DNA of 64,000 nucleotides from Mesorhizobium sp. B2-1-1. GTDB taxonomy: Bacteria; Pseudomonadota; Alphaproteobacteria; Rhizobiales; Rhizobiaceae. A model generated the notes under the pieces. That model was not told where the DNA came from, searched no databases, and worked only from the letters and a program-made list of their open reading frames with translations. A program made the position numbers and the translations under genes. Below are positions 34,695-44,874 of the stretch, piece by piece. The stretch's first letter is position 1, and every line of letters starts with the position of its first letter. Location: contig NZ_CP083954.1 of the NCBI RefSeq assembly GCF_006442975.2, positions 620,001-684,000 on the forward strand, written 5' to 3'.

Positions 34695-36674
34695 TCAACG
34701 GTCGCAGCTGACGGCTGGCGTTCTGAGCGGCAAGGTCATCTTGCAGCAAGGGTAGTAGCCGCCCTTGTCCTTGTCGGACTTCCTGTAGAAGCAGAGTCCG
34801 ACATCGACCGTGTCGCCCGGATCGTGGCCGGTGATGCCGATCGTGTATGGCTTGCCAGGCACATGCGACATGGGCGAGGTCACCCCGACGCCTGGCGTCC
34901 TGGATTGGGCTTTGATCGAATCGCCCCCGAGGCCGGCATGGTCATGGAGATAAAGGTCCGCCTCGAGCCCGCGCGGTGTGCAGAAATACCTGACATCGTC
35001 GACATCGAGACAAGGGGGCAGGTTGCCGGGCGGTTGGAAGTCCGGCGGATAGAACGGTGGCAGATAGCCGCCCGGGATTTCCTCATAATAGCCGGCGCGG
35101 CCCTCGCAGGGGTGCCAGACGGCGACGTCGCCGACATGGCCTTCCACTTCCGGGTCCTCGAAATAGCCGTCGAAGTCGACGAACCGGGAGCCGAAAGGCG
35201 GCACATTGGCCGGCTTGACCAGCTCCCTGGGCGTGATCTGCACGCCATGCACGGCGAGCGGCCCGCCAGCGGCGAGCCGCTCGGCAAGAGCCGGATTGTC
35301 GCGCAATTTATCGCCGGTGTTGACCAGCGTCCGGGTGCAGGCCGACGTGTCGAGATCGCCCTCGGCGTCGTAGCCATATTGCAGGTCCAGCCCGCCGGCC
35401 GACTGCCTGAAACCTTGCGGGAAGCCGACGGCATATTCCTGCGGCGCTTCCACCCAGACCGATTCCGTTGCCGGATCGTCCGGGTTTTCGCTGAAGTAGC
35501 GGATGACCTCGCCCTTGCCGGAATCGGCGAGCTGGCTGTAGTCGTAGCGGTTCTCGACCGGGCCGCGCTGGGCCAGGTACATGAAGCCGCTATCGTCGAA
35601 GGCGATGTCGGTGACGGCGTAGTCCTTGTCGGCCTTGACCGTCAGCTCCCAACGGGGATCGCCGGCGAAGCGGCCGTCGCGGGCAATGCCCACCGACCAG
35701 ATCTCGGCCTTCTCGCCGACGGAATAATAGAGCCGGCCGCCATGATAGGCGACGGCCCAGACACGGCGCTCGTCCTGGGTGTAGCCCCAGGTCTCGGGGT
35801 CTTCCGTGTCGAAGGCCGCGCCCTGTATGTCCATGACGGCGCCATCGTCGGTGACCGGAGCCAGGCCATGCGCCGGGCGCCCGGCGACGCCATGGTCGAA
35901 CGTGTCGACCAGCGCGCCATTGGGGTCGATGCGATGGATCAGACCGGTATCGAGGTCGGAGGCGAAGACCTGGTGGTGGATGGGGTCGAAGGTGAGATTT
36001 CCGATGCCGGGCCCGCTGTTGGTGTCGATGTCGGCGAATTTGGCGACCTGGCCGGTGATGCCGTCGACCTTCCAGATGGTGCCCGGCCCGCCGCCGTTCT
36101 CGGTGCCGAACTGGCCCTCCATGAAGGCAGCGCCTGCCATGCCGCGGTGCTGCCGCTCCGGACGGCCGTCATCGTCGGCGTCAGGCGTGACGATGCGGAT
36201 GCCGTGCAGCGAGGTGGCGCCGGCATAGAGATTGGGAACGCCTGACGGGGCGCCATCGCGCATGCCGTCATCATAAGTGAGGCCGAACACCTGGCCGATC
36301 TGGCCTGATGTCACCTCGAAAGGCGGCGGCGTGTAGACGAGTTGGCCGGAGGCCGGCCCGCCCAGGCTTGAAACGTCGAAAACGCGCAAGGTGGCGCGCG
36401 CCGTGTCGATGAAGGTCTCGTCAATCGGATCGACGCCGGGCGGCAGGCCCCCCTTTTCGGAATCTGAAGAGTCGAAATCGGGAATGACGGTGCCGGAAAA
36501 TCCGGTGACCGCCATCGAGCCGGGATAGATGATCCGGGTTTCCTGCGCCCGCGCGGGGCCGCCAAGCCATAGGCCGGCGGTCAGCGCCAGGACAAGAAAG
36601 GCGCTGGCGGCCTTCGCCACGCCGCCCAAACGGCCGGCACGAGAGGGCGCGAACCGGCGGTGATCGCGAGACAT
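34695..36674 (-). CDS. Secreted beta-propeller-like protein with C-terminal Cys domain
   Basis: A 659-residue exported protein. The signal peptide ends at GGPARA before QETRII (about residue 45). Residues 50-540 carry repeated blade-like strands such as VFASDLDTGLIHRIDPNG, WAVAYHGGRLYYSVGEK and IAFDDSGFMYLAQRGP, which suggest an SMP-30/NHL-like propeller. The last 105 residues (from CLDVDDVRYFC to the end) form a cysteine-bearing domain also found in the downstream protein. The ATG at 36674 follows GGGGGGA. It is the first gene of a two-gene operon with a ten-base gap. No enzyme motif is evident; a cell-surface or matrix role is possible but unproven. Confidence 0.75.
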   Translation of the reverse strand: MSRDHRRFAPSRAGRLGGVAKAASAFLVLALTAGLWLGGPARAQETRIIYPGSMAVTGFSGTVIPDFDSSDSEKGGLPPGVDPIDETFIDTARATLRVFDVSSLGGPASGQLVYTPPPFEVTSGQIGQVFGLTYDDGMRDGAPSGVPNLYAGATSLHGIRIVTPDADDDGRPERQHRGMAGAAFMEGQFGTENGGGPGTIWKVDGITGQVAKFADIDTNSGPGIGNLTFDPIHHQVFASDLDTGLIHRIDPNGALVDTFDHGVAGRPAHGLAPVTDDGAVMDIQGAAFDTEDPETWGYTQDERRVWAVAYHGGRLYYSVGEKAEIWSVGIARDGRFAGDPRWELTVKADKDYAVTDIAFDDSGFMYLAQRGPVENRYDYSQLADSGKGEVIRYFSENPDDPATESVWVEAPQEYAVGFPQGFRQSAGGLDLQYGYDAEGDLDTSACTRTLVNTGDKLRDNPALAERLAAGGPLAVHGVQITPRELVKPANVPPFGSRFVDFDGYFEDPEVEGHVGDVAVWHPCEGRAGYYEEIPGGYLPPFYPPDFQPPGNLPPCLDVDDVRYFCTPRGLEADLYLHDHAGLGGDSIKAQSRTPGVGVTSPMSHVPGKPYTIGITGHDPGDTVDVGLCFYRKSDKDKGGYYPCCKMTLPLRTPAVSCDR

Positions 36675-37265
36675 GGAACTCCCCCCGAAGTCTAACGGAG
36701 AACCAACCGATCCTGCCGCGCAAACCAGCGCAAGGCGCGGCGTTCCAGCACGTTCGTCCCCGATCGAATTGTCTGCTTTCCTCATAATTACGATACGCCT
36801 GCTCCTGTGCAGGGTCAACGGAACCAGCGGAAAGCCAAGCGCATCGACCCTGTCGCGAAGACGATGGTCGCGCCGAGCTCCTGTTGGTCGGGGAGGCCAT
36901 GGCGTCCCTGGGGTGCTGGTCATGGTGGCTCCCTTTCCCGTGGCCGCATCATGCGGCGCCTGAGCGTCAGTCGCACGCGGAGGCGGAAAGGTTCACTGTG
37001 GGGCCCGGCTATTCTTTCAGACGCCGCGAAGCGGGCGGACGCGATGCCTCGGGCGCAGGCGTAATCGGGCCGTTTCGCCATCCGCTGTCGAGGATGGTGG
37101 AAGCCTTGCGCAGAATGCTTGCGCCCGATGCCGCCTGTTCTTATATACGCGCCAAGCCGTCCAGCGCCGCAACAGCGGTTGCCGAACGGGATTTCTTGTG
37201 AACAGGGGCTTTCGTCGGAACGCCTTACGGGTCCTGAGAGCCTGCTTAGCGGAGAGACTAGAAAA
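36675..37265. other. Long intergenic region upstream of dnaK and the secreted-protein operon
   Basis: About 590 bases separating the divergent secreted-protein operon and dnaK. It should hold promoters for both. I see no convincing small gene; the open frames in it lack family features and ribosome sites. A candidate dnaK promoter is listed separately. Confidence 0.5.
37118..37147 (+). promoter_or_regulatory. Candidate dnaK promoter (CTTGCG, 16-bp spacer, CTTATATA)
   Basis: CTTGCG at 37118-37123 and CTTATATA at 37140-37147 lie about 120 bases upstream of the dnaK ATG. The CTTG start of the -35 box resembles alphaproteobacterial RpoH (heat-shock sigma) promoters. The -10 side is also compatible with the vegetative sigma factor. 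This is a motif call only. Confidence 0.35.
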
Positions 37266-39182
<1,917 letters not shown>

Positions 39183-39208
39183 ACCGGCTGACGGCAAGAT
39201 AAAGCGGA

Positions 39209-39235
39209 AAGCCCGGCGCAAAGCCGGGCTTTTTT
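39209..39235 (+). terminator. Intrinsic terminator after dnaK
   Basis: AAGCCCGGC and GCCGGGCTT form a perfect 9-bp stem with a GCAAA loop, followed by a run of six T. It begins 27 bases past the dnaK stop. This is a textbook rho-independent terminator and would reduce dnaJ expression relative to dnaK. Confidence 0.9.
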
Positions 39236-39395
39236 GCAACCCTGGCAGAAAAAGTGCGGAAAAAATCGTCGAAAAGCACGAACAGCTCCGCACCGGCCCT
39301 AGCATCCGGGCTGCGCCGATCCTAAATCGTGGCAACGTGCCGGCAAACGACGCAACACTGCATGAAGACGTTGAGCATCCGGACAGCGGGAAAAA

Positions 39396-40526
39396 ATGAA
39401 AGCTGATTTCTACGAGACGCTGGGCGTGCACAAGGGTGCCGACGACAAGGAACTGAAGAGCGCTTTCCGCAAGCTCGCCATGCAGTTCCACCCCGACCGC
39501 AATCCGGGCGACCATGCCTGCGAGCACAAGTTCAAGGAAATCAACGAAGCCTACGAGACGCTGAAGGATCCGCAGAAGCGCGCGGCCTATGACCGTTTCG
39601 GTCACGCGGCCTTCGAGCAGGGCGGCATGAACGGCGGCGCACACGGCTTCGGCGCCGGCGGCTTCGCCGACATTTTCGAGGACATTTTCGGCGACATGAT
39701 GGGTGGCCGCCAGCGCCGCTCTTCCGGCGGCCGCGAGCGCGGCGCCGACCTGCGCTACAACATGGAAATCTCACTGGAAGAGGCCTTTGCCGGCAAGACC
39801 GCGCAGATCCGCGTGCCGGCCTCGATCTCCTGTTCGGAATGCTCGGGAACCGGCGCCAAGCCCGGAACCCAGCCGGTCACGTGCTCGATGTGCAACGGCC
39901 ACGGCAAGGTGCGCGCCACGCAAGGCTTCTTCTCCATCGAGCGCACCTGCCCGCAATGCCAGGGCCGCGGCCAGACGATCAAGGATCCGTGCCCGAAATG
40001 CGCCGGCCAGGGCCGCGTCACCGAGGAGCGGTCGCTGTCGGTCAACATCCCAGCCGGCATCGAGGACGGCACCCGCATCCGGCTTGCCAATGAGGGCGAA
40101 GCCGGCTTGCGCGGCGGACCGTCGGGCGACCTCTACATTTTCCTGGCGGTCAAGCCGCACGAATTCTTCCAGCGCGACGGCGCCGACCTCTACTGCAAGG
40201 TGCCGATCTCGATGACGACGGCCGCCCTTGGCGGCTCGTTCGAGGTGACGACGCTGGACGGAACGCAGACCAAGGTGAAGGTGCCGGAGGGCACCCAGAA
40301 CGGCCGCCAGTTCCGCCTCAAGGGCAAGGGCATGCCGGTGCTGCGCCAGCCCAATGTCGGCGACCTCTACATCCAGACGGCGGTCGAGACGCCGCAGAAC
40401 CTGTCGCGCCGCCAACGCGAGTTGCTGGAGGAGTTCGAACAGCTCTCCTCACAGGACAATTCCCCCCAATCGAGCGGCTTTTTCGCCCGCATGAAGGACT
40501 TTTTCGAGTCGTTCGGCGAGCGTTGA
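39396..40526 (+). CDS. dnaJ: Co-chaperone DnaJ (Hsp40)
   Basis: A 376-residue type I Hsp40 that delivers clients to DnaK and stimulates its ATPase. The J domain has the HPD triad in [11 protein letters not shown], followed by the glycine/phenylalanine linker ([19 protein letters not shown]). The zinc-binding region has four CxxCxGxG repeats: [24 protein letters not shown] and CPKCAGQG. Two beta-sandwich client domains and the dimerisation end follow. The length is normal. pmtA follows 210 bases downstream, an order also known from other rhizobia. Confidence 0.97.
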   Translation: MKADFYETLGVHKGADDKELKSAFRKLAMQFHPDRNPGDHACEHKFKEINEAYETLKDPQKRAAYDRFGHAAFEQGGMNGGAHGFGAGGFADIFEDIFGDMMGGRQRRSSGGRERGADLRYNMEISLEEAFAGKTAQIRVPASISCSECSGTGAKPGTQPVTCSMCNGHGKVRATQGFFSIERTCPQCQGRGQTIKDPCPKCAGQGRVTEERSLSVNIPAGIEDGTRIRLANEGEAGLRGGPSGDLYIFLAVKPHEFFQRDGADLYCKVPISMTTAALGGSFEVTTLDGTQTKVKVPEGTQNGRQFRLKGKGMPVLRQPNVGDLYIQTAVETPQNLSRRQRELLEEFEQLSSQDNSPQSSGFFARMKDFFESFGER

Positions 40527-40736
40527 TCGACGGCCTGTGCGCATATGGCTTGCCTTGCCGATGTCGGCGCTGCCCCTCACCTGCCGGGCGGCCAACACGC
40601 GCCGTGAAAACCGCAGTAGGCGCGCATTTTTAGACGCGACGAAAACTATCTTATCCACGACATTGGCATAACCCTGCCTTGCCTTGGGCGGCTTAGGTGT
40701 TAAGTAGCTCTCAGGGGAGCGCTGAGGAGAGCTTGC

Positions 40737-41342
40737 ATGACACGTGGTCCGGGACTGCGGAAGGCGCTTGCCGAAAAGTTCGATGACGAGCTGAAGTTCT
40801 TCAAGGGCTGGATCGACAAGCCGAAGACGGTCGGCTCGATCGTGCCGACCAGCTCCATCACCGCCCGCAAGATGGCTTCGATCGTCGACCCGAAGTCCGG
40901 TCTGCCGGTGCTCGAGGTCGGGCCCGGCACCGGCGTCATCACCCGCGCCATCCTGGCCCAGGGCGTGAGGCCTGAAAACCTCTACGCGGTCGAATATTCC
41001 ACCGACTTCGTGCGCCATCTGCGCCGGCTCTACCCCGGCGTCAACGTCATCGAGGGCGACGCCTTCAATCTCAACGCCACGCTTGGCGCCAAGAGCGGGA
41101 TGATGTTCGATTCGGTGGTCTCGGGCGTGCCGCTGCTCAACTTCCCGGTCGCCCAGCGCATCGCCTATATCGAAAGCCTGCTTGACCGCATTCCGGCCGG
41201 CCGGCCGATCGTGCAGCTGACCTACGGCCCGATGTCGCCGATCCCGCCCGGCCGCGGCGACTATACGGTCAAGCATTTCGACTTCATCATCCGCAACATC
41301 CCGCCGACGCAGCTGTGGATCTACCGGCGCGAGGCGCATTAA
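40737..41342 (+). CDS. pmtA: Phospholipid N-methyltransferase PmtA
   Basis: A 201-residue S-adenosylmethionine-dependent enzyme that methylates phosphatidylethanolamine three times to phosphatidylcholine at the inner membrane. The SAM motif is VLEVGPGTGVITRAIL around residue 59, followed by YAVEYSTDFVRHL and IEGDAFNL. The N-terminal amphipathic stretch (KFDDELKFFKGWIDKPKTVG) is the membrane-binding part in the Sinorhizobium-type enzyme, and the FDDE...FFKGWI pattern marks that type and not the Rhodobacter type. Phosphatidylcholine is needed for efficient plant symbiosis in rhizobia. Confidence 0.93.
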   Translation: MTRGPGLRKALAEKFDDELKFFKGWIDKPKTVGSIVPTSSITARKMASIVDPKSGLPVLEVGPGTGVITRAILAQGVRPENLYAVEYSTDFVRHLRRLYPGVNVIEGDAFNLNATLGAKSGMMFDSVVSGVPLLNFPVAQRIAYIESLLDRIPAGRPIVQLTYGPMSPIPPGRGDYTVKHFDFIIRNIPPTQLWIYRREAH

Positions 41343-41377
41343 GGATTGCGAAGCCGACCGCGAATGTCTTCGAAAGT

Positions 41378-41499
41378 CGTCATCCTGCGGCTTGTCCCGA
41401 GGATCTGCCGCATAGCGGTATCAGATGCGGTGGGCATTGGGACGAAAATGTCTGACTTGGATGCGTTGGCAGATCCTCGGGGCAAGCCCGGGGATGACG
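41378..41499. repeat. Palindromic intergenic repeat, family D
   Basis: The left arm CGTCATCCTGCGGCTTGTCC continues into CGAGGATCTGCC; the right arm is the near-inverse GGCAGATCCTCGGGGCAAGC continuing into CCGGGGATGACG. The arms enclose about 60 bases. I recognise the GTCATCC...GGATGAC end as a common dispersed element of this bacterial group. Confidence 0.85.
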
Positions 41500-41564
41500 C
41501 TTTGCCTGATCTGCATTGATTTGAGCGGGCTCTGGCTGTACCTGTCCGGGAACAAGGTTGGCCA

Positions 41565-42161
41565 ATGGCAGTGATCCCAAAAATCCTCGTCTTTGCCGGC
41601 TCGGTCCGGGCCGGGGCCTTCAGTGGCAGGACCGCCGACGTGGCGCAGAAGGAACTTGCGGTACAAGGCGCCGAGGTCACTCGCATCTCGCTCGGCGACT
41701 ACCCCTTGCCGATCATGGATGAGGATCTGGAGAAGGAAAAAGGCGTCCCCGAAAACGCCCTGAAACTTGCCCGGATGATCATTGCCCATGACGGGCTGCT
41801 GATCGCCACGCCCGAATATAACGGCTCCATTCCGCCGCTGCTCAAGAACACGATCGACTGGGTGAGCCGGGTGCGCAAGGATGGCGGCCGTGCGGTGAGG
41901 CCGTTTGCCGGCAAGGTCGCCGGCCTCAGTTCGTCTTCCAGCGGACACTTCGCCGGGATACGCTGCATCAACCATCTGCGCGCCGTGCTGGTGCGTTGCC
42001 AGATGGAGGTGGTGACGCCGGAATGCTCGGTGCCGGAAGGCGGCAACGCCTTCGACGAGGACGGGCGTTTCAAGGACGAACGACTGCACCGAACCATGGA
42101 GCACCTATGCCGCACGCTGATCGAAACCTCGCGCATGCTGTCGACCCGGGTCGAGCCGTGA
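41565..42161 (+). CDS. NADPH-dependent FMN reductase family protein
   Basis: A 198-residue flavodoxin-like fold protein. The FMN phosphate loop is [17 protein letters not shown] near residue 9, and the isoalloxazine loop is [20 protein letters not shown] near residue 84, the standard YNGS motif. [19 protein letters not shown] forms the third flavin contact. Such enzymes reduce FMN, quinones, azo dyes or chromate using NAD(P)H, and the true substrate is not evident. Its stop overlaps a GTG start for pyrF (GTGA), so the two may be translationally coupled. Confidence 0.88.
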   Translation: MAVIPKILVFAGSVRAGAFSGRTADVAQKELAVQGAEVTRISLGDYPLPIMDEDLEKEKGVPENALKLARMIIAHDGLLIATPEYNGSIPPLLKNTIDWVSRVRKDGGRAVRPFAGKVAGLSSSSSGHFAGIRCINHLRAVLVRCQMEVVTPECSVPEGGNAFDEDGRFKDERLHRTMEHLCRTLIETSRMLSTRVEP

Positions 42162-42871
42162 TCGCCAACGCCATGCAGACCGACACAATGCGCGAAAGGC
42201 TGATCGTCGGCCTCGACGTGCCGAGCTTGAAAGAGGCCGAGAAGGCGGTACGCGAACTCGATGGCGTCGTCTCCTTCTACAAGATCGGCTACCAGCTCGC
42301 CTTCGCCGGCGGTCTCGATTTCGCCAGGGAGCTCGCCAGCGGGGGCAAGAAGATCTTCCTCGACATGAAGCTGCTCGACATCGACAACACGGTGGCCAAG
42401 GGGGTCGAGAACATCGTCAAGATGGGCATGACCATGCTGACGCTGCATGCCTACCCGAAGACCATGCGGGCGGCGGTCGAGGCGGCGAGAGGCAGCGAGC
42501 TTTGCCTGCTTGCCGTCACCGTGCTGACCTCGATGGACGAACAGGACGTGATCGACGCGGGCTACGAATACGACCCGCACACGCTGGTGCTGCGGCGCGC
42601 GGAACAGGCGCTGCATGCCGGCATGGGCGGCATCGTCTGCTCGGCCGCGGAAACAGAGGCGGTGCGCCGCATCGTCGGGCCCGACATGGCGGTGGTAACG
42701 CCAGGCATACGCCCCGCCGGCAGCGACCATGGCGACCAGAAGCGCGTGATGACGCCGGCGGATGCCATCCGCAGCGGCTCCAGCCATCTGGTCGTCGGGC
42801 GCCCGATCGTCGCCGCGGCGGACAGACGCGCGGCGGCTGAAGCCATCCTCGACGAAATGCGCTCGGCATAA
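42158..42871 (+). CDS. pyrF: Orotidine 5'-phosphate decarboxylase
   Basis: A TIM-barrel enzyme of about 237 residues that makes UMP from OMP, the last step of pyrimidine synthesis. Substrate and catalytic motifs are [10 protein letters not shown] near the start, [10 protein letters not shown], and [15 protein letters not shown] with the Lys-Asp-x-x-Asp-like catalytic array, then [20 protein letters not shown] and the phosphate loop [11 protein letters not shown] 42158 overlaps the preceding stop; ATG 42173 and ATG 42188 are alternatives, and none has a strong ribosome site. A DUF1330 gene follows 29 bases later. Confidence 0.94.
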   Translation: MIANAMQTDTMRERLIVGLDVPSLKEAEKAVRELDGVVSFYKIGYQLAFAGGLDFARELASGGKKIFLDMKLLDIDNTVAKGVENIVKMGMTMLTLHAYPKTMRAAVEAARGSELCLLAVTVLTSMDEQDVIDAGYEYDPHTLVLRRAEQALHAGMGGIVCSAAETEAVRRIVGPDMAVVTPGIRPAGSDHGDQKRVMTPADAIRSGSSHLVVGRPIVAAADRRAAAEAILDEMRSA

Positions 42872-42900
42872 TTTCCAACGAACGGCTTCGGAGAAGAAGG

Positions 42901-43188
42901 ATGCCCAAGGGATACTGGATCGCCCGCGTCGATGTGCGCGACGCGGAAGGCTACAAGGATTATGTCGCCGCCGCCAAGCCGGCCTTCGAGCGCTTCGGCG
43001 CGAAATTCCTGGCGCGCGGCGGCGAGCATGAGAAGGCAGAAGGGGCCGGCCGCGCGCGCAACGTCGTCATCGAGTTCGAGACGCTTGCCGCCGCGCATGA
43101 CTGCTACCATTCACCTGAATACCAGCGCGCCGCCGCCATTCGCCAGAAGGTCGCCGACGGCGAGATCGTGCTGGTCGAGGGCGTCTGA
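42901..43188 (+). CDS. DUF1330 family protein
   Basis: A 95-residue dimeric alpha/beta-barrel-like protein of family DUF1330. The pattern is MPKGYWIARVDVRDAEGYKD at the start, then KFLARGG, RNVVIEFETLAAAHDCYHSP and YQRAAAIRQKVADG. The family function is unknown, although the fold is that of small ligand-binding or monooxygenase-like ferredoxin-fold proteins. It follows pyrF by 29 bases and is probably co-transcribed with it. A good AGAAGG site precedes the ATG. Confidence 0.9.
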   Translation: MPKGYWIARVDVRDAEGYKDYVAAAKPAFERFGAKFLARGGEHEKAEGAGRARNVVIEFETLAAAHDCYHSPEYQRAAAIRQKVADGEIVLVEGV

Positions 43189-43412
43189 GGCTATCCCGGC
43201 CGGCATCAGTGCCGGCCGCGGCCTTTGCACGAGTCCTGAGGTTCACATCCCGCAGCCTGGCCCAGCAGGCGGCGCCCCGCCCGGTTGTCTTTGAGCGACA
43301 ACCGGCACAGTCGTTCGACAACGGCCACGACATGGCTGACGCATAATCCCTTTAGCAATCGCGTCCGAACAGCCCTTACACGGGGGTAATTTTGATGCCG
43401 GCCGATCGCGGG

Positions 43413-43442
43413 TTGACATGCAGGTATTTACCTGCATATTAT
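43413..43442 (+). promoter_or_regulatory. Autoregulated promoter of the ArsR operon with a perfect 20-bp operator
   Basis: A -35 box TTGACA (43413-43418) and a -10 box TATTAT (43437-43442) are 18 bases apart. Between them, touching both, sits the perfect palindrome ATGCAGGTATTTACCTGCAT (43418-43437). A dimer bound there would block RNA polymerase. The ArsR-family gene begins 24 bases after the -10 box, so autorepression is the straightforward reading. Confidence 0.75.
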
Positions 43443-43465
43443 GGCTTCACATCAGAGTGAACCCG

Positions 43466-43786
43466 ATGGACGCGGACAAGGTTTTCAAGGCACTGGGCGA
43501 CCCGACACGCAGAAGGCTGCTTGATCTTCTGTGCGAGAAGAACGGGCAGACGCTGGGCCAGCTTTGCGAACATCTCGATATGGCCAGGCAATCCGCCACC
43601 CAACACATCGACCTGCTGGAGGCGGCCAATCTGGTGAGCACGGTCAAACGCGGCCGCGAGAAGCTGCATTTCATCAATCCCGTGCCGCTGCACGAGGTCT
43701 ACGAGCGCTGGGTGCGCAAATTCGAACGCCAGCGGCTCAGCCTGCTGCATGACCTGAAACAGGAACTCGAAGGAGAAGACAAATGA
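43466..43786 (+). CDS. ArsR-family transcriptional regulator (SdpR/PadR-like, non-metal type)
   Basis: A 106-residue winged-helix repressor. The DNA-binding part reads KVFKALGDPTRRRLLDLLCE, TLGQLCEHLDMARQSATQHI and DLLEAANLVSTVKRGREKLH. It lacks the cysteine pairs of metal-sensing ArsR proteins (the single cysteines in LLCEKNG and LCEHL are not in a CxC pattern), so it probably responds to something other than a metal. This group typically precedes an AHSA1/SRPBCC gene, as here, with a four-base overlap. ATG 43466 is the start, because the frame upstream runs through the promoter and operator. Confidence 0.9.
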   Translation: MDADKVFKALGDPTRRRLLDLLCEKNGQTLGQLCEHLDMARQSATQHIDLLEAANLVSTVKRGREKLHFINPVPLHEVYERWVRKFERQRLSLLHDLKQELEGEDK

Positions 43787-44247
43787 CCGCAGAGACGACC
43801 AGCTTTGTCTACGTGACCTACATCCGCTCGACGCCGCAAAAAGTGTTCGAGGCCATAACCAGGCCCGACATCGCACGGCGTTACTGGGGCCATGAGAACG
43901 TCTCGGACTGGAAGGCGGGATCGAAATGGGAACATATCCGCGCCAATGACGAGCGCACCGTCGAACTGGTCGGCAAGGTCGTCGAGATCTCGCCGCCGAC
44001 CCGTCTCGTGATGACCTGGGCAAACGCTTCGCAGGCCGACGATCCGTCGAAACACAGCCGGGTGACGTTCGCCATCGAGGAATACGACACGATGGTGCGG
44101 CTGACCGTCAGCCATGACGAACTCGAAGCCGGCAGCGGCATGGCGAAGGGCGTCAGCCAGGGATGGCCGGCGGTGCTGTCCAGCATGAAATCCTTCCTGG
44201 AGACCGGCAGCGGCATCGATATTTTCGCCAAGCCGAAATCGGCCTGA
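43783..44247 (+). CDS. AHSA1/SRPBCC-domain protein
   Basis: A 154-residue START-like ligand-binding fold protein. Typical features are FVYVTYIRSTPQKVFEAITR at the N-terminus, RYWGHENVSDWKAGSKWEH, RLVMTWA and the C-terminal long helix GWPAVLSSMKSFLETGSG. The family has a hydrophobic pocket, and proteins encoded with an ArsR-type repressor often take part in stress or hydrophobic-compound responses. No enzymatic activity can be read. It overlaps the repressor gene by four bases and is followed after 29 bases by a GFA-family gene. Confidence 0.88.
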   Translation: MTAETTSFVYVTYIRSTPQKVFEAITRPDIARRYWGHENVSDWKAGSKWEHIRANDERTVELVGKVVEISPPTRLVMTWANASQADDPSKHSRVTFAIEEYDTMVRLTVSHDELEAGSGMAKGVSQGWPAVLSSMKSFLETGSGIDIFAKPKSA

Positions 44248-44276
44248 CCAGCAAATCCGACTGCAGGAAAACGACA

Positions 44277-44693
44277 ATGACCAAACGCTACACCGGCGGA
44301 TGCGCATGCGGTGCGATCCGCTATGAAACGAGCAGCGAACCCATCTTTCAAAACCACTGCCAATGCCACGAGTGCCAGAAGCGAAGCGGCACGGGCCACA
44401 GCTCCTATCTGACCTTCCCCCGGCGAGCCGATGTGACGATAACGGGCGAAGCGAACACCTGGCGGGTGGCTGGCGACAGCGGCAACGAAAAGATCCACGC
44501 CTTCTGCCCGACCTGTGGAACGCCGGTCTACCTGACGCAAGTCGCGATGCCGGACCTGATAGCGGTCCACGCGACCAGCCTTGATGATCCCGGCCAGTTC
44601 AATCCGCAGGTGGTCACATATGCCATCCGCGGCCATGCCTGGGACATGATCGACCCATCGTTGCAGACCTTCGAGCGAATGCCGCAGGGATAA
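44277..44693 (+). CDS. GFA-family zinc protein (glutathione-dependent formaldehyde-activating-like)
   Basis: A 138-residue protein of the GFA/CENP-V family. Zinc-binding cysteines are clear in GGCACGAIRY, NHCQCHECQKRSGTGHSS and AFCPTCGTPVY. The founding member speeds up S-hydroxymethylglutathione formation, but most relatives have no proven activity. As the third gene of the ArsR-controlled unit it probably responds to the same signal as the AHSA1 protein. ATG 44277 is chosen, with AGGAAAACGACA upstream giving a moderate ribosome site. Confidence 0.87.
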   Translation: MTKRYTGGCACGAIRYETSSEPIFQNHCQCHECQKRSGTGHSSYLTFPRRADVTITGEANTWRVAGDSGNEKIHAFCPTCGTPVYLTQVAMPDLIAVHATSLDDPGQFNPQVVTYAIRGHAWDMIDPSLQTFERMPQG

Positions 44694-44747
44694 TTCCGCC
44701 GGACGTCCATTTTCGCCGAGTAAGCTTGGATTTGCCGTCGCGCCGCT

Positions 44748-44874
44748 TAGAGCAGTTCACCGTTTCACGGGAAGCGGCGAGCCGCTCTATCTCTTTGTTT
44801 TTGCGCAATTCCCAAGGGAAAGCGCTACGCGCTTTTGCGGGGAAAACCGCACACACTTTTGTTGGATTGCTCTA
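44748..44874. repeat. Interspersed repeat, family E, supplying the stop codon of the ATP-grasp gene
   Basis: The ends are TAGAGCA and TGCTCTA in inverted orientation, with inner features CACCGTTTCACGG and AAGCGCTACGCGCTT. This is a dispersed element common in Mesorhizobium-like genomes. The TAG stop of the leftward ATP-grasp gene (44872-44874) lies in its terminal CTCTA. Confidence 0.75.

Noticed and set aside
36675..37265. Small open frames in the dnaK upstream region as possible genes
   Set aside because: They lack ribosome sites and family features, and one overlaps the start of the divergent secreted-protein gene.
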